The notes under the pieces: generated by a model
The model's database searches: none
What the model was told of the DNA's origin: nothing
The model's input: the letters and a program-made list of their open reading frames with translations, nothing else
DNA from: Microbacterium halophytorum
GTDB taxonomy: Bacteria > Actinomycetota > Actinomycetes > Actinomycetales > Microbacteriaceae
DNA length: 64,000 bases
Direction: 5' to 3'
NCBI RefSeq assembly: GCF_002970975.1
Contig: NZ_PNFA01000006.1
Location: 62,001 to 126,000 of the forward strand
Translations under genes and position numbers: made by a program
In this document: positions 26,037 to 35,465 of the stretch, piece after piece
Position numbering within the stretch: position 1 is the stretch's first letter
Layout of the letters: the number at the start of each line of letters is the position of its first letter

Positions 26037-29000
26037 ATGAGAGATCGGACGTCCTTTCGTCGGGCCATTGCGCTCGGCATCTCCTTGGCGACGGGGCTGT
26101 CGCTGTTCGGGCTGGCGCTGCCGGCCGCTGCCGGAACCGGGCCCACCGGCGCGATCGCGCGGCAGATCGCGCCGGCCGCGACCGACGAGGATGCGGGCGA
26201 GGTGGTCGTGACCTTCGACACCGGCGGCGGCGGCGAGGTCGAAGCGCAGCGGCTGAGCCCGGGTGCGGCGATCGCCGAGCCGGACCGCCCGACGAAGGAC
26301 GGCGCGGTGTTCGTCGGCTGGTACGCCGACGCGGCCGCGAGCAGCGCGATGTGGGATTTCCGGAACGGCACCGTGACGGAGCCGTTGACGCTGTACGCGA
26401 AGTGGGTCCAGGTCGACGAGACGCACCTGCTGCTGAATGCCTACGCGTCCGAGGAGGAGCTGGAGAGCCCGTACGTCGCGTCGACGCTGCAGGCGCTCGG
26501 TGAGCTCTCGGACGATGAACGGCTCCTGACGGTTCCGGACGGCACGACCGTCTACGTCGCCCCCGGGGTATACTGGACCGACAGGACGTACCGCGAGGGC
26601 GGTGTGATCGCCGGGCCGAACGTCGGGCTGAGCATCCTCGGCGAGGACGTGTCGTTCCTCGGCCTCACGGACGACGCGACCGACACCATCATCGCCGGCA
26701 ACCGCGGCGAGGGAGGCGAGAGCGGCCTCGGCGCCGATGGGAGCTGGTACTCCCTCGGCATCTCCTCGGGGTTCCGCGGCGAGAACATCACGATCGCGAA
26801 CTACGCTCAGCAGGATCTCGTGTATCCTCGCGATCCCTCACAGAACATCGAGAAGCGCCTCGATTCGAAGAACCACGCCGAGGTGCTGACGCGCGCCGTC
26901 GGAACGGGCGCCCCGGATCGGATCCATTTCGAGAACATGCGGTTCGTCGGGTATCTGAACATGATGCTCGGCCTCGCACCGGAGCGCGCGTACTTCAAGG
27001 ACAGCTTCTTCCAGCTGACCGACGACTCGGTGTTCTCGGGGAAGAAGAACGTCTACGAGAACTGCACGTTCCATTTCTTCGGCAATCATCCGTCCGTCAA
27101 CGGCGCCGACGACGGCGGCATCGTCGCCCTGCTCGGCAGCGAGGTCGTGGGCATGCCGCAGATGACGAGCAGCGATGTCTTCCTGGCGAAGCAGTCCAAC
27201 GAGATCGGACCGGACGCCAACGGCATCTTCGCCATCATCGACACGCATTTCTCCGGCCGGATCGAGACGGTCGAATGGGAGAACGTCGTGCGCGAGGACG
27301 CCCGCCACTTCGTGTCGAACAACACGATCGGAGACGAACGCGCACCCCTGGCGATCAGCCCGGCTCAGCCGCAGACATCGGTGGAGCTGACGGGGTCGGC
27401 ACTCGAGGCGTTCAAGGTCGGCGACGAGTACAACGTCTACAACCTGCTCAAGGGCGACGACGGCTGGGACCCGAAGGGCCAGGCGGGCGGCGGCTGGGAG
27501 CCGTTCGCCGACCTGCCGTACCGGTTCCTCGTGGGCGCCGAGGGGAAGACGATGCGCTCGGGCGAGACGGGGGAGTCGAATCGCGCCGTGCTGACGCCGG
27601 CGGTCGCCCCCGCCGGCTCCGCCGACCCCGCGGCGATCGAGTGGGAGTACGACACCGAGCTCCTCGACGGCACCATCGACCCGGAGACGGGCGTCGGGAC
27701 GTTCACGGCCGCGCCGAACGCCACGGGCGCCGAGATCAGCACGATCGTCACGGCGACGCTGCCGAGCGGCATCTCGGCGGGCGCGACCCTGCACATCCGG
27801 CCGCTCCCGGTCGACCCTCCTGTCGTCACGGACACATCGCTGACGATCGGCGAGAACGCGGCCTCTCTCGACTACGCACTGGACGAGGCTGACTACCGGG
27901 AGGCCTCGGTCATCGATTGGTACCGGGAGAGCGGCCCCGACACGACCGACGGCGTCCACATCGGGACGATGCGCAACGATGACGCCGGCTTCTTCATCGA
28001 CGAGCCGTACACCGAGTACGCGCTCGGCCGCTACGACGTCGGTTCGTACCTGCGCGCCGTGATCCGGCCGAAGTACGAGTTCAGCGGGTACGGAGACCCC
28101 GTCACGGTGCGCTCCGAGCGCCCGGTCGAGGCGGCCGACGTGACGGAGGCGTCGCTGTCGACCGACTTCAGGAACCTCTTCGTGACGGACGAGGACCACC
28201 TCACCACGACGGGGCGCTGGTTCTTCGACCGCGTCAGCGGCACGGCCGTGCCGTGGGGTTGGGGCATCGGAACGAACGGCACGGACCGGATCTGGGGGCT
28301 CCAGAACAACTCCGGCGGCGCAGGCACGCGGTTCGTGTTCGGGCAGGAAGGCGCATACGGAGACATGAGCCTGACCCTGGACTACTCCACCAGCAAGGTC
28401 GAGGGGCAGGGGTTCGGCGGAAGCGGTCACTTCATGGACGTCTACGTGAAGTACGACCCGGCGGCGCGCGTCGGCTACGGGCTCCGCGTCGAGCGGACCG
28501 CGGCGGGCGGTTCGAACGCGACGATGTGGACGCTGAACAGGTACGACGGCGACACGGTGACGCCCGTGACTGAGCCCATCCGGACGGCGGCGTTCATGCC
28601 GAAGAGCGAGATCACGATCGGCGTCGAGGGCGATACCCTGCGGGTGCGGGCGACGACCGAGTCCGAGCGAACGCCCCTCCAGGTGGAGCAGGGGCTGTCG
28701 AACTCGGTCGATCTCGCGTGGACCGACACGACGGGGGCACTGCGCGGGAACGACGACGCCGGCTTCGGGTTCCGGATCAACAACTCCGGCAACTCGTCGT
28801 ACGACTACGCGGGCAGCGGCATGATGACCAACAACACCGTGATGCTGCACGGCGTGACGGTCACGGCGGAGGAGGCGGCGCGCGAGAGCACCGTGACGTT
28901 CGACACCAGGGGCGGCAGCGACGTCGCCCCGGTGACCGTGGAGGCGGGCGCCGCGGTCGGCGAACCGGCGGCGCCGACGCGCGGCGAGGACCTGTTCTTC

Positions 29001-29315
29001 GCCTGGGCGACCGACCCGTCGTGCGAGGCGATGTACGACTTCGGCAGCGCCGTGACCGGGGACCTGACGCTCTACGCGTGCTGGGAGATGCTCGTCGCGG
29101 CCGAGCCGTCGGCGCGCGTCGACAAGGTCGCGGGACCCGAGAACGCGCTCACGATCACGGTCACGGAGGAGTACTCCCGAGGCACGTCCAGGGAGCACGT
29201 GGAGGCGTTCACGATCAGGAACAACGCGTCGGGCGTGTTCGAGGTCGCCGGCTACCGCGTCCACGTCGCCACGTACGACAACACGGGGGTCAGGGACGTC
29301 CGCCTGGTCGGCTGA
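26037..29315 (+). CDS. Secreted pectinesterase-fold protein with InlB-type repeats
   Basis: A 1092-residue secreted protein. A signal peptide (about 1-32) is followed by an InlB/Flg_new beta-grasp repeat (VVTFDTGGGGEVE to LTLYAKW, about 56-122). The right-handed beta-helix domain (about 130-460) resembles carbohydrate esterase family 8: ENITIANYAQQD, IHFENMRFVGYLNMM, KNVYENCTFHFFG. In classical pectin methylesterases the third block reads GYQDT. Here it is GYLNM, with Asn308 in place of the first catalytic Asp, while Asp330 of DSVFSG stands at the second Asp position. Ig-like segments (about 520-700) and a laminin-G-like sandwich (about 715-925) follow, then a second InlB-type repeat (STVTFDTRGGSD to LTLYACW) and the same 67-residue C-terminal module as the pectate lyase. 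Esterase activity is therefore doubtful. Confidence 0.75.
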   Translation: MRDRTSFRRAIALGISLATGLSLFGLALPAAAGTGPTGAIARQIAPAATDEDAGEVVVTFDTGGGGEVEAQRLSPGAAIAEPDRPTKDGAVFVGWYADAAASSAMWDFRNGTVTEPLTLYAKWVQVDETHLLLNAYASEEELESPYVASTLQALGELSDDERLLTVPDGTTVYVAPGVYWTDRTYREGGVIAGPNVGLSILGEDVSFLGLTDDATDTIIAGNRGEGGESGLGADGSWYSLGISSGFRGENITIANYAQQDLVYPRDPSQNIEKRLDSKNHAEVLTRAVGTGAPDRIHFENMRFVGYLNMMLGLAPERAYFKDSFFQLTDDSVFSGKKNVYENCTFHFFGNHPSVNGADDGGIVALLGSEVVGMPQMTSSDVFLAKQSNEIGPDANGIFAIIDTHFSGRIETVEWENVVREDARHFVSNNTIGDERAPLAISPAQPQTSVELTGSALEAFKVGDEYNVYNLLKGDDGWDPKGQAGGGWEPFADLPYRFLVGAEGKTMRSGETGESNRAVLTPAVAPAGSADPAAIEWEYDTELLDGTIDPETGVGTFTAAPNATGAEISTIVTATLPSGISAGATLHIRPLPVDPPVVTDTSLTIGENAASLDYALDEADYREASVIDWYRESGPDTTDGVHIGTMRNDDAGFFIDEPYTEYALGRYDVGSYLRAVIRPKYEFSGYGDPVTVRSERPVEAADVTEASLSTDFRNLFVTDEDHLTTTGRWFFDRVSGTAVPWGWGIGTNGTDRIWGLQNNSGGAGTRFVFGQEGAYGDMSLTLDYSTSKVEGQGFGGSGHFMDVYVKYDPAARVGYGLRVERTAAGGSNATMWTLNRYDGDTVTPVTEPIRTAAFMPKSEITIGVEGDTLRVRATTESERTPLQVEQGLSNSVDLAWTDTTGALRGNDDAGFGFRINNSGNSSYDYAGSGMMTNNTVMLHGVTVTAEEAARESTVTFDTRGGSDVAPVTVEAGAAVGEPAAPTRGEDLFFAWATDPSCEAMYDFGSAVTGDLTLYACWEMLVAAEPSARVDKVAGPENALTITVTEEYSRGTSREHVEAFTIRNNASGVFEVAGYRVHVATYDNTGVRDVRLVG

Positions 29316-29316
29316 T

Positions 29317-29368
29317 CGCGTCCCGCGCATCGGCGCCCCGCGAGCGGGGCGCCGATGCGCGGGACGCG
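29317..29368. terminator. Strong bidirectional-type terminator hairpin
   Basis: A perfect 24-bp stem (29317-29340 against 29345-29368) with a four-base loop begins just after the pectinesterase-fold stop. It marks the end of the transcript that starts at 20062 or later. Confidence 0.8.
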
Positions 29369-29443
29369 CGGCGACCGGCTTCCGCGCCGGCCCCGGTTCG
29401 GGTTGACTGAGGGGAGCCCTGTTCCCCGAAGAAGGAGACTGAC

Positions 29444-30490
29444 GTGCGACGTCGCCGTCCCATCGCCGCGCTGGCCGCGGCCGCCCTGGCACTGCCCCTC
29501 TCGATCGCCGCGCTCGCTGCGCCGGCGCACGCGAGCCCCGATTCGACGCCGAACGGCCCGTACGTGCAGTGCGGCAAGCAGCCGATCAACCTGAACGGCA
29601 TGCTGTCGAACGAGGAGCTGCAGAACGAGATCGACCGGCTCGAGTCGCGGCGAGGCGACGTCGTCTCCGTCGAGGAGATCGGCCGATCGGTCGAGGGGCG
29701 CGCGCTGAACGCCGTGACCGTCGGCAGCGGCCCCCGTACGCTCGTCGTGCAGACCCAGATCCACGGCGACGAGCCGATCGGAACCGAGGCGGCCGTGGCG
29801 CTGCTGAAGAGCGTTTCGGCACCGACGGCTTCCGCGCAGGAGGTCCGCGACGCGGTCACGCTCGTCGTGGTGCCCCGCCTCAACCCCGACGGGTGGGAGC
29901 GGTACAACCGCGACGACTGGGCGAGCCGCCTCGACCCGCGCCGCAACAGCAATGACGTGGACCTGAACCGCACGTTCGGCCCCTCCGATCAGGACATGAG
30001 TCTCGCCCCGGAAGCGGTCGCCATCCAGGACCTCCTGACCGAGCTCCAGCCCGACCTCGTCCTCGACTACCACCACCAGGTCACCTACGGCACCGAGGAC
30101 GGCGGCATGGCGACCATGTCGGTCATGTGGGGCACGCACCCGGATGTCGCGCCCGAGGTCGCCGACACGGGCAAGCGCGCCGCGTCGGTCATCGGTGAGG
30201 GCCTGGCGGGCAGCGGCCACGCCGCCGTCACGCTCTACCCGCAGTCCGACACCGCCACCACGGCGCGCAACGGCCTGTCGATGGACGGCATCCCCACCCT
30301 CCTGATCGAGCAGCGCGGTCAGCAGGAAGCGGGCCAGAAGTCGTCCGGCGTGCTCACGAAGGAGGCGCTGACGAGCATGGACTCCGTGCTCGGCGCGTTC
30401 GCCGACGGCAGTTTCGAGTCCGTCGACCCGGAGACCGCGTACGACCTGCCGGAGCGCGGCGACCGCATCCGCACCTCCTGCAAGGAATGA
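29444..30490 (+). CDS. Secreted M14-family zinc carboxypeptidase
   Basis: A 348-residue secreted peptidase-like protein with an Ala/Leu-rich signal peptide (about 1-31, ending APAHA). Zinc ligands are His and Glu of QIHGDEPIGTE (about 109-113) and His of LDYHHQVTYG. Substrate-binding NSNDVDLNRTFG carries the expected Asn-Arg pair, and the catalytic Glu is probably that of LLIEQRGQ. This is the general M14 carboxypeptidase pattern, and it could trim C-terminal residues of extracellular peptides. The start is GTG at 29444 with GAAGGAG upstream. It is isolated by terminators on both sides and does not obviously take part in pectin breakdown. Confidence 0.85.
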   Translation: MRRRRPIAALAAAALALPLSIAALAAPAHASPDSTPNGPYVQCGKQPINLNGMLSNEELQNEIDRLESRRGDVVSVEEIGRSVEGRALNAVTVGSGPRTLVVQTQIHGDEPIGTEAAVALLKSVSAPTASAQEVRDAVTLVVVPRLNPDGWERYNRDDWASRLDPRRNSNDVDLNRTFGPSDQDMSLAPEAVAIQDLLTELQPDLVLDYHHQVTYGTEDGGMATMSVMWGTHPDVAPEVADTGKRAASVIGEGLAGSGHAAVTLYPQSDTATTARNGLSMDGIPTLLIEQRGQQEAGQKSSGVLTKEALTSMDSVLGAFADGSFESVDPETAYDLPERGDRIRTSCKE

Positions 30491-30522
30491 CCGGCCGGCC
30501 GAGCTGACGCGGCCTGCCCGAA

Positions 30523-30564
30523 CGCGCCGGGGCGCACGGCTCCCCGTTCCCGCACCCCGGCGCG
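30523..30564 (+). terminator. Hairpin after the M14 peptidase gene
   Basis: CGCGCCGGGG (30523-30532) pairs with CCCCGGCGCG (30555-30564) across a GC-rich 22-base loop. Confidence 0.5.
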
Positions 30565-30612
30565 ATCGGGCGTCCGGGCGCATCGGCCGCGAGCCGAGTG
30601 CGCCCCGATGCC

Positions 30613-30636
30613 GGAAAGCGCTTGCTCGGCTAGACT
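30613..30636 (+). promoter_or_regulatory. LacI-type operator and -10 box for the 30703 gene
   Basis: GGAAAGCGCTTGCT (30613-30626) directly precedes TAGACT (30631-30636), so a bound repressor would occupy the core promoter. No good -35 box was found. The operator is identical to those upstream of the binding protein gene at 39271 and the PL11 gene at 40646, linking this gene to the rhamnogalacturonan regulon. Confidence 0.65.
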
Positions 30637-30702
30637 GGGTCGACGGCGCGGGCGCCCGCGCCCCTGCCGCGCTGTTCGCACCGACCCTGAGGACCACACC
30701 GC

Positions 30703-31833
30703 ATGAACGCACCTCGCATCGCCGTCATCGGAACCGGTGGCTACGGAAAGCACCACATGAACACGGCGATCCGGATGCAGGAGGAGGGCACGGCGCTGCT
30801 CGCCGCGGTCGCCGACACGCACCCGCCCGCTGCCGAGGAGCTCCCGGCCGGCACAGCGGTCTTCACCGACGGCGCCGAGATGATCGCCGCAGGCGGCACC
30901 GACATCGTCGCGATCGCGACGCCGATCCACACCCACTTCGATCTCGCGTCCGCGGCCATCGAAGCCGGCAACGACGTGCTCCTCGAGAAGCCGACCACGG
31001 CGACGCTCGAGCAGTTCGAGGAGCTCGTCGCCCTGGCGGGGGCGAGGGGCGCGCGCGTGCAGATCGGCTTCCAGAGCCTCGGCTCGGAGGGCATCCGGAT
31101 CATCCGGGATCGGATCGCGTCGGGTGAGATCGGCGACGTCGTGCGCTACGGCGCGCGCGGCACGTGGCTCAGGAGCTTCGCCTACTTCAACCGCTCGAAG
31201 TGGGCAGGGAAGCGCCGCATGGACGGGGTCGTCGTCGCAGACGGAGCGCTCACCAACCCGTTCGCGCACGCGACCGCGACGGCCCTGGCGATCGCGGGGG
31301 CGACCCGCGTCGACGATGTCCGCGGCCTCGAGCTCGACCTGTGGCGGGCGAACGACATCGAGGCGGACGACACCTCGGTCGCGATCTTCGAGCTGCCGGG
31401 CGGCGTGCGGCTCACGACCGCCGTGACGGTGGCGGCGCGCGAGCAGGTCGAGCCGCTCGTCGACGTCGTCGGCTCGGAGGGCACGATCCGGTTCTGGTAC
31501 ACCCAGGACGTCATCGAGCGGCTCGATGCGTCGGGCGTGGTCGTCTCCACGGAGACCGTCGGCCGCTCGCCGCTGCTCGAGAACCTCGTCGATGCGCGCA
31601 CCGACGGCGCCCCGCTGATCGCGCCCCTGGTCGAGACGGGCGCCTTCATGCGGCTCGTCGAGGGCGTCATGAGCGCCCCCGACCCGCGCCGGGCCGCCTC
31701 GGCTGAGGTGGCGACCGTCGACGACGAGTGGGGCCCGCGCCGAGTGATCGCGGGCGTCGCGGCCGAGGTCGACCGCGCCCTGCGCGAGGAGCGCACGTTC
31801 ACCCAGCTCGGCAGCGCGTTCACGCGGGGCTGA
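30703..31833 (+). CDS. Gfo/Idh/MocA-family oxidoreductase
   Basis: A 376-residue NAD(P)-dependent dehydrogenase-like protein with IAVIGTGGYGKHHM (residues 6-19) and the catalytic Lys in LLEKPTTAT near residue 95. There is no signal peptide. TGAGGA lies about nine bases before the ATG. Its promoter carries the AGCGCT-type operator of the rhamnogalacturonan regulon, so its substrate is probably a monosaccharide or disaccharide released from that polymer, perhaps rhamnose or galactose; this is inference. The gene converges with the GH42 gene, whose frame runs without a stop into this region. Confidence 0.85.
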   Translation: MNAPRIAVIGTGGYGKHHMNTAIRMQEEGTALLAAVADTHPPAAEELPAGTAVFTDGAEMIAAGGTDIVAIATPIHTHFDLASAAIEAGNDVLLEKPTTATLEQFEELVALAGARGARVQIGFQSLGSEGIRIIRDRIASGEIGDVVRYGARGTWLRSFAYFNRSKWAGKRRMDGVVVADGALTNPFAHATATALAIAGATRVDDVRGLELDLWRANDIEADDTSVAIFELPGGVRLTTAVTVAAREQVEPLVDVVGSEGTIRFWYTQDVIERLDASGVVVSTETVGRSPLLENLVDARTDGAPLIAPLVETGAFMRLVEGVMSAPDPRRAASAEVATVDDEWGPRRVIAGVAAEVDRALREERTFTQLGSAFTRG

Positions 31834-33846
31834 GCGGCCCCGTTTCCCGCGGCGGGGCGACGTGATGAACGCGTACCCCTGCGGCTCGAGCGTGCGCTTC
31901 TCGCCGGCCGGCAGCGTGACGGACACCGGCTCCGCGCCGTGGTTGATCACCGTGAGCAGGTCGCCGCGGCGGGCGACCTCCACCCCCTCGGGAACCTCGG
32001 CGAGCTCGCCCGAGACGCCGGCGTCGTCGAGCAGCACGCCGAGCACGGGGTCGAGGGAGCCGAGCGACGGGTGCGTCGTGAGGTACCAGGCGGAGCCGTC
32101 GCCGTGCGCACGGCGGGTGAGCGCGGGGCGGCCCGCCGATGGCCCGGTCCCGTAGCTCGACACGACCTCGGCGTCATCCGCCCAGACGGCCTCGGCGAGC
32201 ACGGTGCCCTCGCCCGCGACGCGGCCCGCGTAGCGGGCGTACGCGCGCTCGTCGCGTTCGGCGGTGTCGGACGACCCGAGCTCCCCGGCTCGTTCGGCGA
32301 TCTTGGCGCGGGCGGGCGGCACGAGCGCCCGGAAGTCCTCGAACGCGACGCCGAGCATCGGGCCGAGCTGCGTGAGGAACCCGCCCTCGCGGAAGGCGTC
32401 GTTCCCATCGACGACGTCGGTGAACGGGCCAGCGGCGAGAACGCCGCCGTGCTCGACGAATGCCCTCAGCGCCGCGGCGCCCTCGTCTCGCAGGAGGTAC
32501 AGGAACGGTGCGAGCGCGAGCCGGTAGCGGTCGTCGACCTTCTCGGGCGGCACGATGTCGGCCATGACGCCCCTGCGGGTGAGCGCGGCGTGCCAGTCGC
32601 GCACGAGCTGCAGGTAGTCGACGGTGGTCGGGTGCCCATCGCCCTCGACCGCCCACCAGTTCTCCCAGTCGAAGATGAGGGCGACCCTGGCGTCGTCGGC
32701 GGGCGGCGGCAGCTCGCCGAGCCGCGCGAGACGCTCGCCGAGCGCGACGACCTCCCGCCATGTCCGGGTCCGGGTGCCGGCCTGGGGGATCATCGCCGAG
32801 TGGAACTTCTCGGCACCGGAGCGGGACTGGCGCCACTGGAAGAACATGATGCCGTCGGCGCCGCGGCCGATCGACTGCGCCGTCTCCGCGGCCAACTGGC
32901 CCGCCGCCTTCGACGGGTTCGTCCGCCGCCAGTTCACGGCGTCCGATGCCTGCTCCATCAGGATCCACGGCTGCCCGCGCTTGAGCGAGCGCACCAGATC
33001 GCGCTGGAACGCCGTCGTCAGCGGCCGCTGCGGATCGAGAGGGTCGGGGTAGCAGTCGTCCGTGATGACGTCGATGTGCTCGGCCCACTTCGCGTAGTCG
33101 GCCGGCGGGAACGCGCCCATCATGTTCGTCGAGATCGGCTGCGTCGCGCCGGAGGCGCGGATGATGTCGCGCTGCATCACGTAGATCTCGAGCCACATGT
33201 CCGACATGAAGCGCTTGTAGTCGAGCACCTGGGCCGGGTTCCGGATGAACGGCGCCCTCCGCGGGGGGAAGACCTCGTCGAGCGATCCGTACCGCTGCGA
33301 CCAGAACGCCGTTCCCCACGCCCTGTTGACGCCCTCGACGTCGCCGTACCGGTCGGCGAGCCATGCCCGGAACGCGTCCCGAGCCGAATCCGAGAACTCC
33401 TCGTTCAGGTGACAGCCGAGCTCGTTGTCCACGTGCCACATCACGATGGCGGGGTGGTCGGCGTACCGCTCGGCGAGGCGGCGCACGAGCTCGGCGGCGA
33501 GGCGCCGGTACGTCGGCGAGGCGGGGGAGTGATGCTGGCGCGAGCCGTGCCAGTACGGGGAGCCGTTCTCGTCGGCGGCCAGGACGTCCGGGTGCGCGCT
33601 CGTGACCCACGGCGGCGGCGAGGCGGTCGCCGTCGCGAGGTTGACCCCGATGCCTCCCGCGTGCAGCAGGTCGACGATGCGGTCGAGCCAGCCGAAGTCC
33701 CAGGTGTCGGGGCCCGGTTGGAGGCGCGACCACGCGAAGATGCCGAGGCTCACGGTCGTGACGCCGGCCTCCCGCATCAGCTCGACGTCCTCCGGCCAGA
33801 TCTCCTCCGGCCATTGGTCGGGGTTGTAGTCGGCTCCGTACAGCAC
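31834..33846 (-). CDS. GH42 beta-galactosidase, 3' end unclear
   Basis: A cytoplasmic beta-galactosidase for galactose-containing oligosaccharides such as galactan side chains of rhamnogalacturonan. The GH42 blocks are clear: VLYGADYNPDQWP at the N-terminus, the acid/base Glu142 in HVDNELGCH, and the nucleophile Glu298 in WILMEQASD, followed by the trimerisation and C-terminal domains to about residue 662 (LEPQGYAFIT). The start is GTG at 33846 with GGAG five bases upstream. No stop codon follows in frame: the frame stays open through the whole convergent gene to 30319. A shift of one frame would end it at 31820. The given end is therefore only the boundary of the neighbour. It probably belongs to the operon of the YesL-like protein and permeases upstream. 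Confidence 0.8.
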
Positions 33847-33875
33847 GATGGCTCCAGTTCTCTCGGTCGGAACGA

Positions 33876-33903
33876 GTGAGCCGCACCCCTGGGTGCGGCT
33901 CAC
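33876..33903 (-). terminator. Hairpin between the YesL-like and GH42 genes
   Basis: A perfect 13-bp inverted repeat (33876-33888 against 33891-33903) with a two-base centre. It probably lowers transcription into GH42 or protects the upstream message. Confidence 0.6.
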
Positions 33904-33922
33904 CTGCGGATCAGTCTGCGGA

Positions 33923-34570
33923 TCAGGCAGTGCTTCTGCCGCGCCTGCGGGCGGGGGCGGCGACGGCCGCGAGGGCCGCGCATCCGGCGGCGGGGATCGC
34001 GAGCGGCAGCAGCATCCACCCGGCGAGGCCGACGAAGCACGCGGCGACGACGGCGTAGAGTGCGCCGATGGGGTCCGCCGCGACGGCGGTTGGGGCGGCG
34101 CGGAAGGCCGCGCGCCAGCCGGCCTCGGAGGTCCACGCCGCGCAGACGAGGAGGAGCCCGCCCGCCGCCGCGGCCGCGATCACCCAGCCGAGCGCCTCGA
34201 TCACGGGGCCGCCGGGCATCGCACCCGAGCGAGCGACCACGATGTCCAGCGCGAGCACGCCGCCCAGGAGCGCGGTCGCGGCACCGACGAGCAGGCCCGC
34301 CGGCAGCGCCTTGAGGAAGTCGGCCCACAGGGCGCGGAACGGAGATCCCTCCGCGCGCACGAACCGACGCACGTGCCGGATGCCGGCCGCGAGGGCCGCC
34401 GGCAGGGTCAGCACGGTGAAGCCGAAGCCCACCACGACGACCCCGACCAGCAGCACCTCGCCGAGGAGGGCGAACGCGCCGACCGCGCCCGGGTTCGGCG
34501 CCGGCGCGTCGTGCGTCGGGCCGATCCCGGTGCGCGCCGCGCGGCGCATCGCGCGCTGCTGCCTGCTCAT
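33923..34570 (-). CDS. YesL-like (DUF624) membrane protein
   Basis: A 215-residue integral membrane protein with about five hydrophobic segments. The first half (GFTVLTLPAALAAGIRHVRR, then a cytoplasmic FRALWADFLKALPAG) follows the layout of the DUF624/YesL family: a first long helix, a Pro-Ala turn, a basic loop and an Fxx(Y/F)xxxF loop. B. subtilis yesL stands at the head of the rhamnogalacturonan yes cluster. Here the gene begins five bases after the permease gene ends and precedes GH42. The function is not established; a role in ABC importer assembly or sensing is only a guess. Similarity is moderate, so an unrelated membrane protein remains possible. Confidence 0.55.
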   Translation of the reverse strand: MSRQQRAMRRAARTGIGPTHDAPAPNPGAVGAFALLGEVLLVGVVVVGFGFTVLTLPAALAAGIRHVRRFVRAEGSPFRALWADFLKALPAGLLVGAATALLGGVLALDIVVARSGAMPGGPVIEALGWVIAAAAAGGLLLVCAAWTSEAGWRAAFRAAPTAVAADPIGALYAVVAACFVGLAGWMLLPLAIPAAGCAALAAVAAPARRRGRSTA

Positions 34571-34574
34571 CGCG

Positions 34575-35465
34575 TCAGCCCTTCAGCCCCTGCGTCGCGA
34601 CGCCGTTGACCAGGAAGCGCTGGAACACGATGAAGAACAGCAGGATCGGGATGAGGGCGATGAACGACGCGGTGACGGTCGCGCCGTAGTCGCTCGTCGA
34701 CGTCTGGTCGTTGTAGAGGCGCAGCGCGATCGGGAGCGGGTACTTCTCGGGGCTGTTCAGGTAGAGCAGGGGGCCGAGGAAGTCGTTCCACTGCCAGATG
34801 AACGCGAAGATCGCGCCGGTCACCATCGACGGCTTGATGAGCGGCAGGATGATCGAGAAGAAGATGCGCCCGTGGCCGGCGCCGTCGATCCGGGCCGCCT
34901 CGTCCATGTCCTTCGGGAGCCCCCTGATGAACTGCACCATCAGGAAGACGAAGAAGGCCTCCGTCGCGAGGAACTTCGGCAGGATCAGCGGCACGAACGT
35001 GTCGACGAGGCCGAGCTGGTTGAACCAGATGTACTGCGGGATGATCACGACGTGCACGGGGAGCAGGAGCGTGCCGATCATCGCCGCGAACAGGATCGCC
35101 ACGCCCTTGAACTTGATGCGCGCGAACGCATAGGCCGCTAGCGACGACGAGAACAGCGTTCCGACGACCGCGGCGACCGACAGGATCGTGGAGTTCAGGA
35201 AGAACCGCCACATCGGCACGCCGCCGATGCCCTCGGAGACCGTCGCGTAGTTCTCGAGGGTCGGGTCGATGGGGATGAGCCCCTGGTTCTGGCCGAACTC
35301 GCTGTTCGGCTTGAACGTCGAGGCGAAGAGCCACACGAGCGGGTAGATCACGACTGCGGCGATCAGCAGCAGCGCGATGAACCAGATCACCGTCTGCCAG
35401 CCGCGGCGGGTGATCTTCTTGCGGGGGGCCGGCTTGCCCGTCGTGACGAGAGCGGTGGCGGTCAT
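34575..35465 (-). CDS. Carbohydrate ABC transporter permease (MalG-like)
   Basis: A 296-residue permease with six transmembrane helices, EAA motif DMDEAARIDGAGHGRIFFSI and C-terminus FLVNGVATQGLKG. It starts four bases inside the end of the partner permease gene. Compared with the paralogue at 21105 it shares long blocks such as TEAFFVFLMVQFIRGLPK. It should import rhamnogalacturonan-derived oligosaccharides, judged from the operators and neighbours. As with the other importer, no ATPase gene is nearby. Confidence 0.9.
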   Translation of the reverse strand: MTATALVTTGKPAPRKKITRRGWQTVIWFIALLLIAAVVIYPLVWLFASTFKPNSEFGQNQGLIPIDPTLENYATVSEGIGGVPMWRFFLNSTILSVAAVVGTLFSSSLAAYAFARIKFKGVAILFAAMIGTLLLPVHVVIIPQYIWFNQLGLVDTFVPLILPKFLATEAFFVFLMVQFIRGLPKDMDEAARIDGAGHGRIFFSIILPLIKPSMVTGAIFAFIWQWNDFLGPLLYLNSPEKYPLPIALRLYNDQTSTSDYGATVTASFIALIPILLFFIVFQRFLVNGVATQGLKG

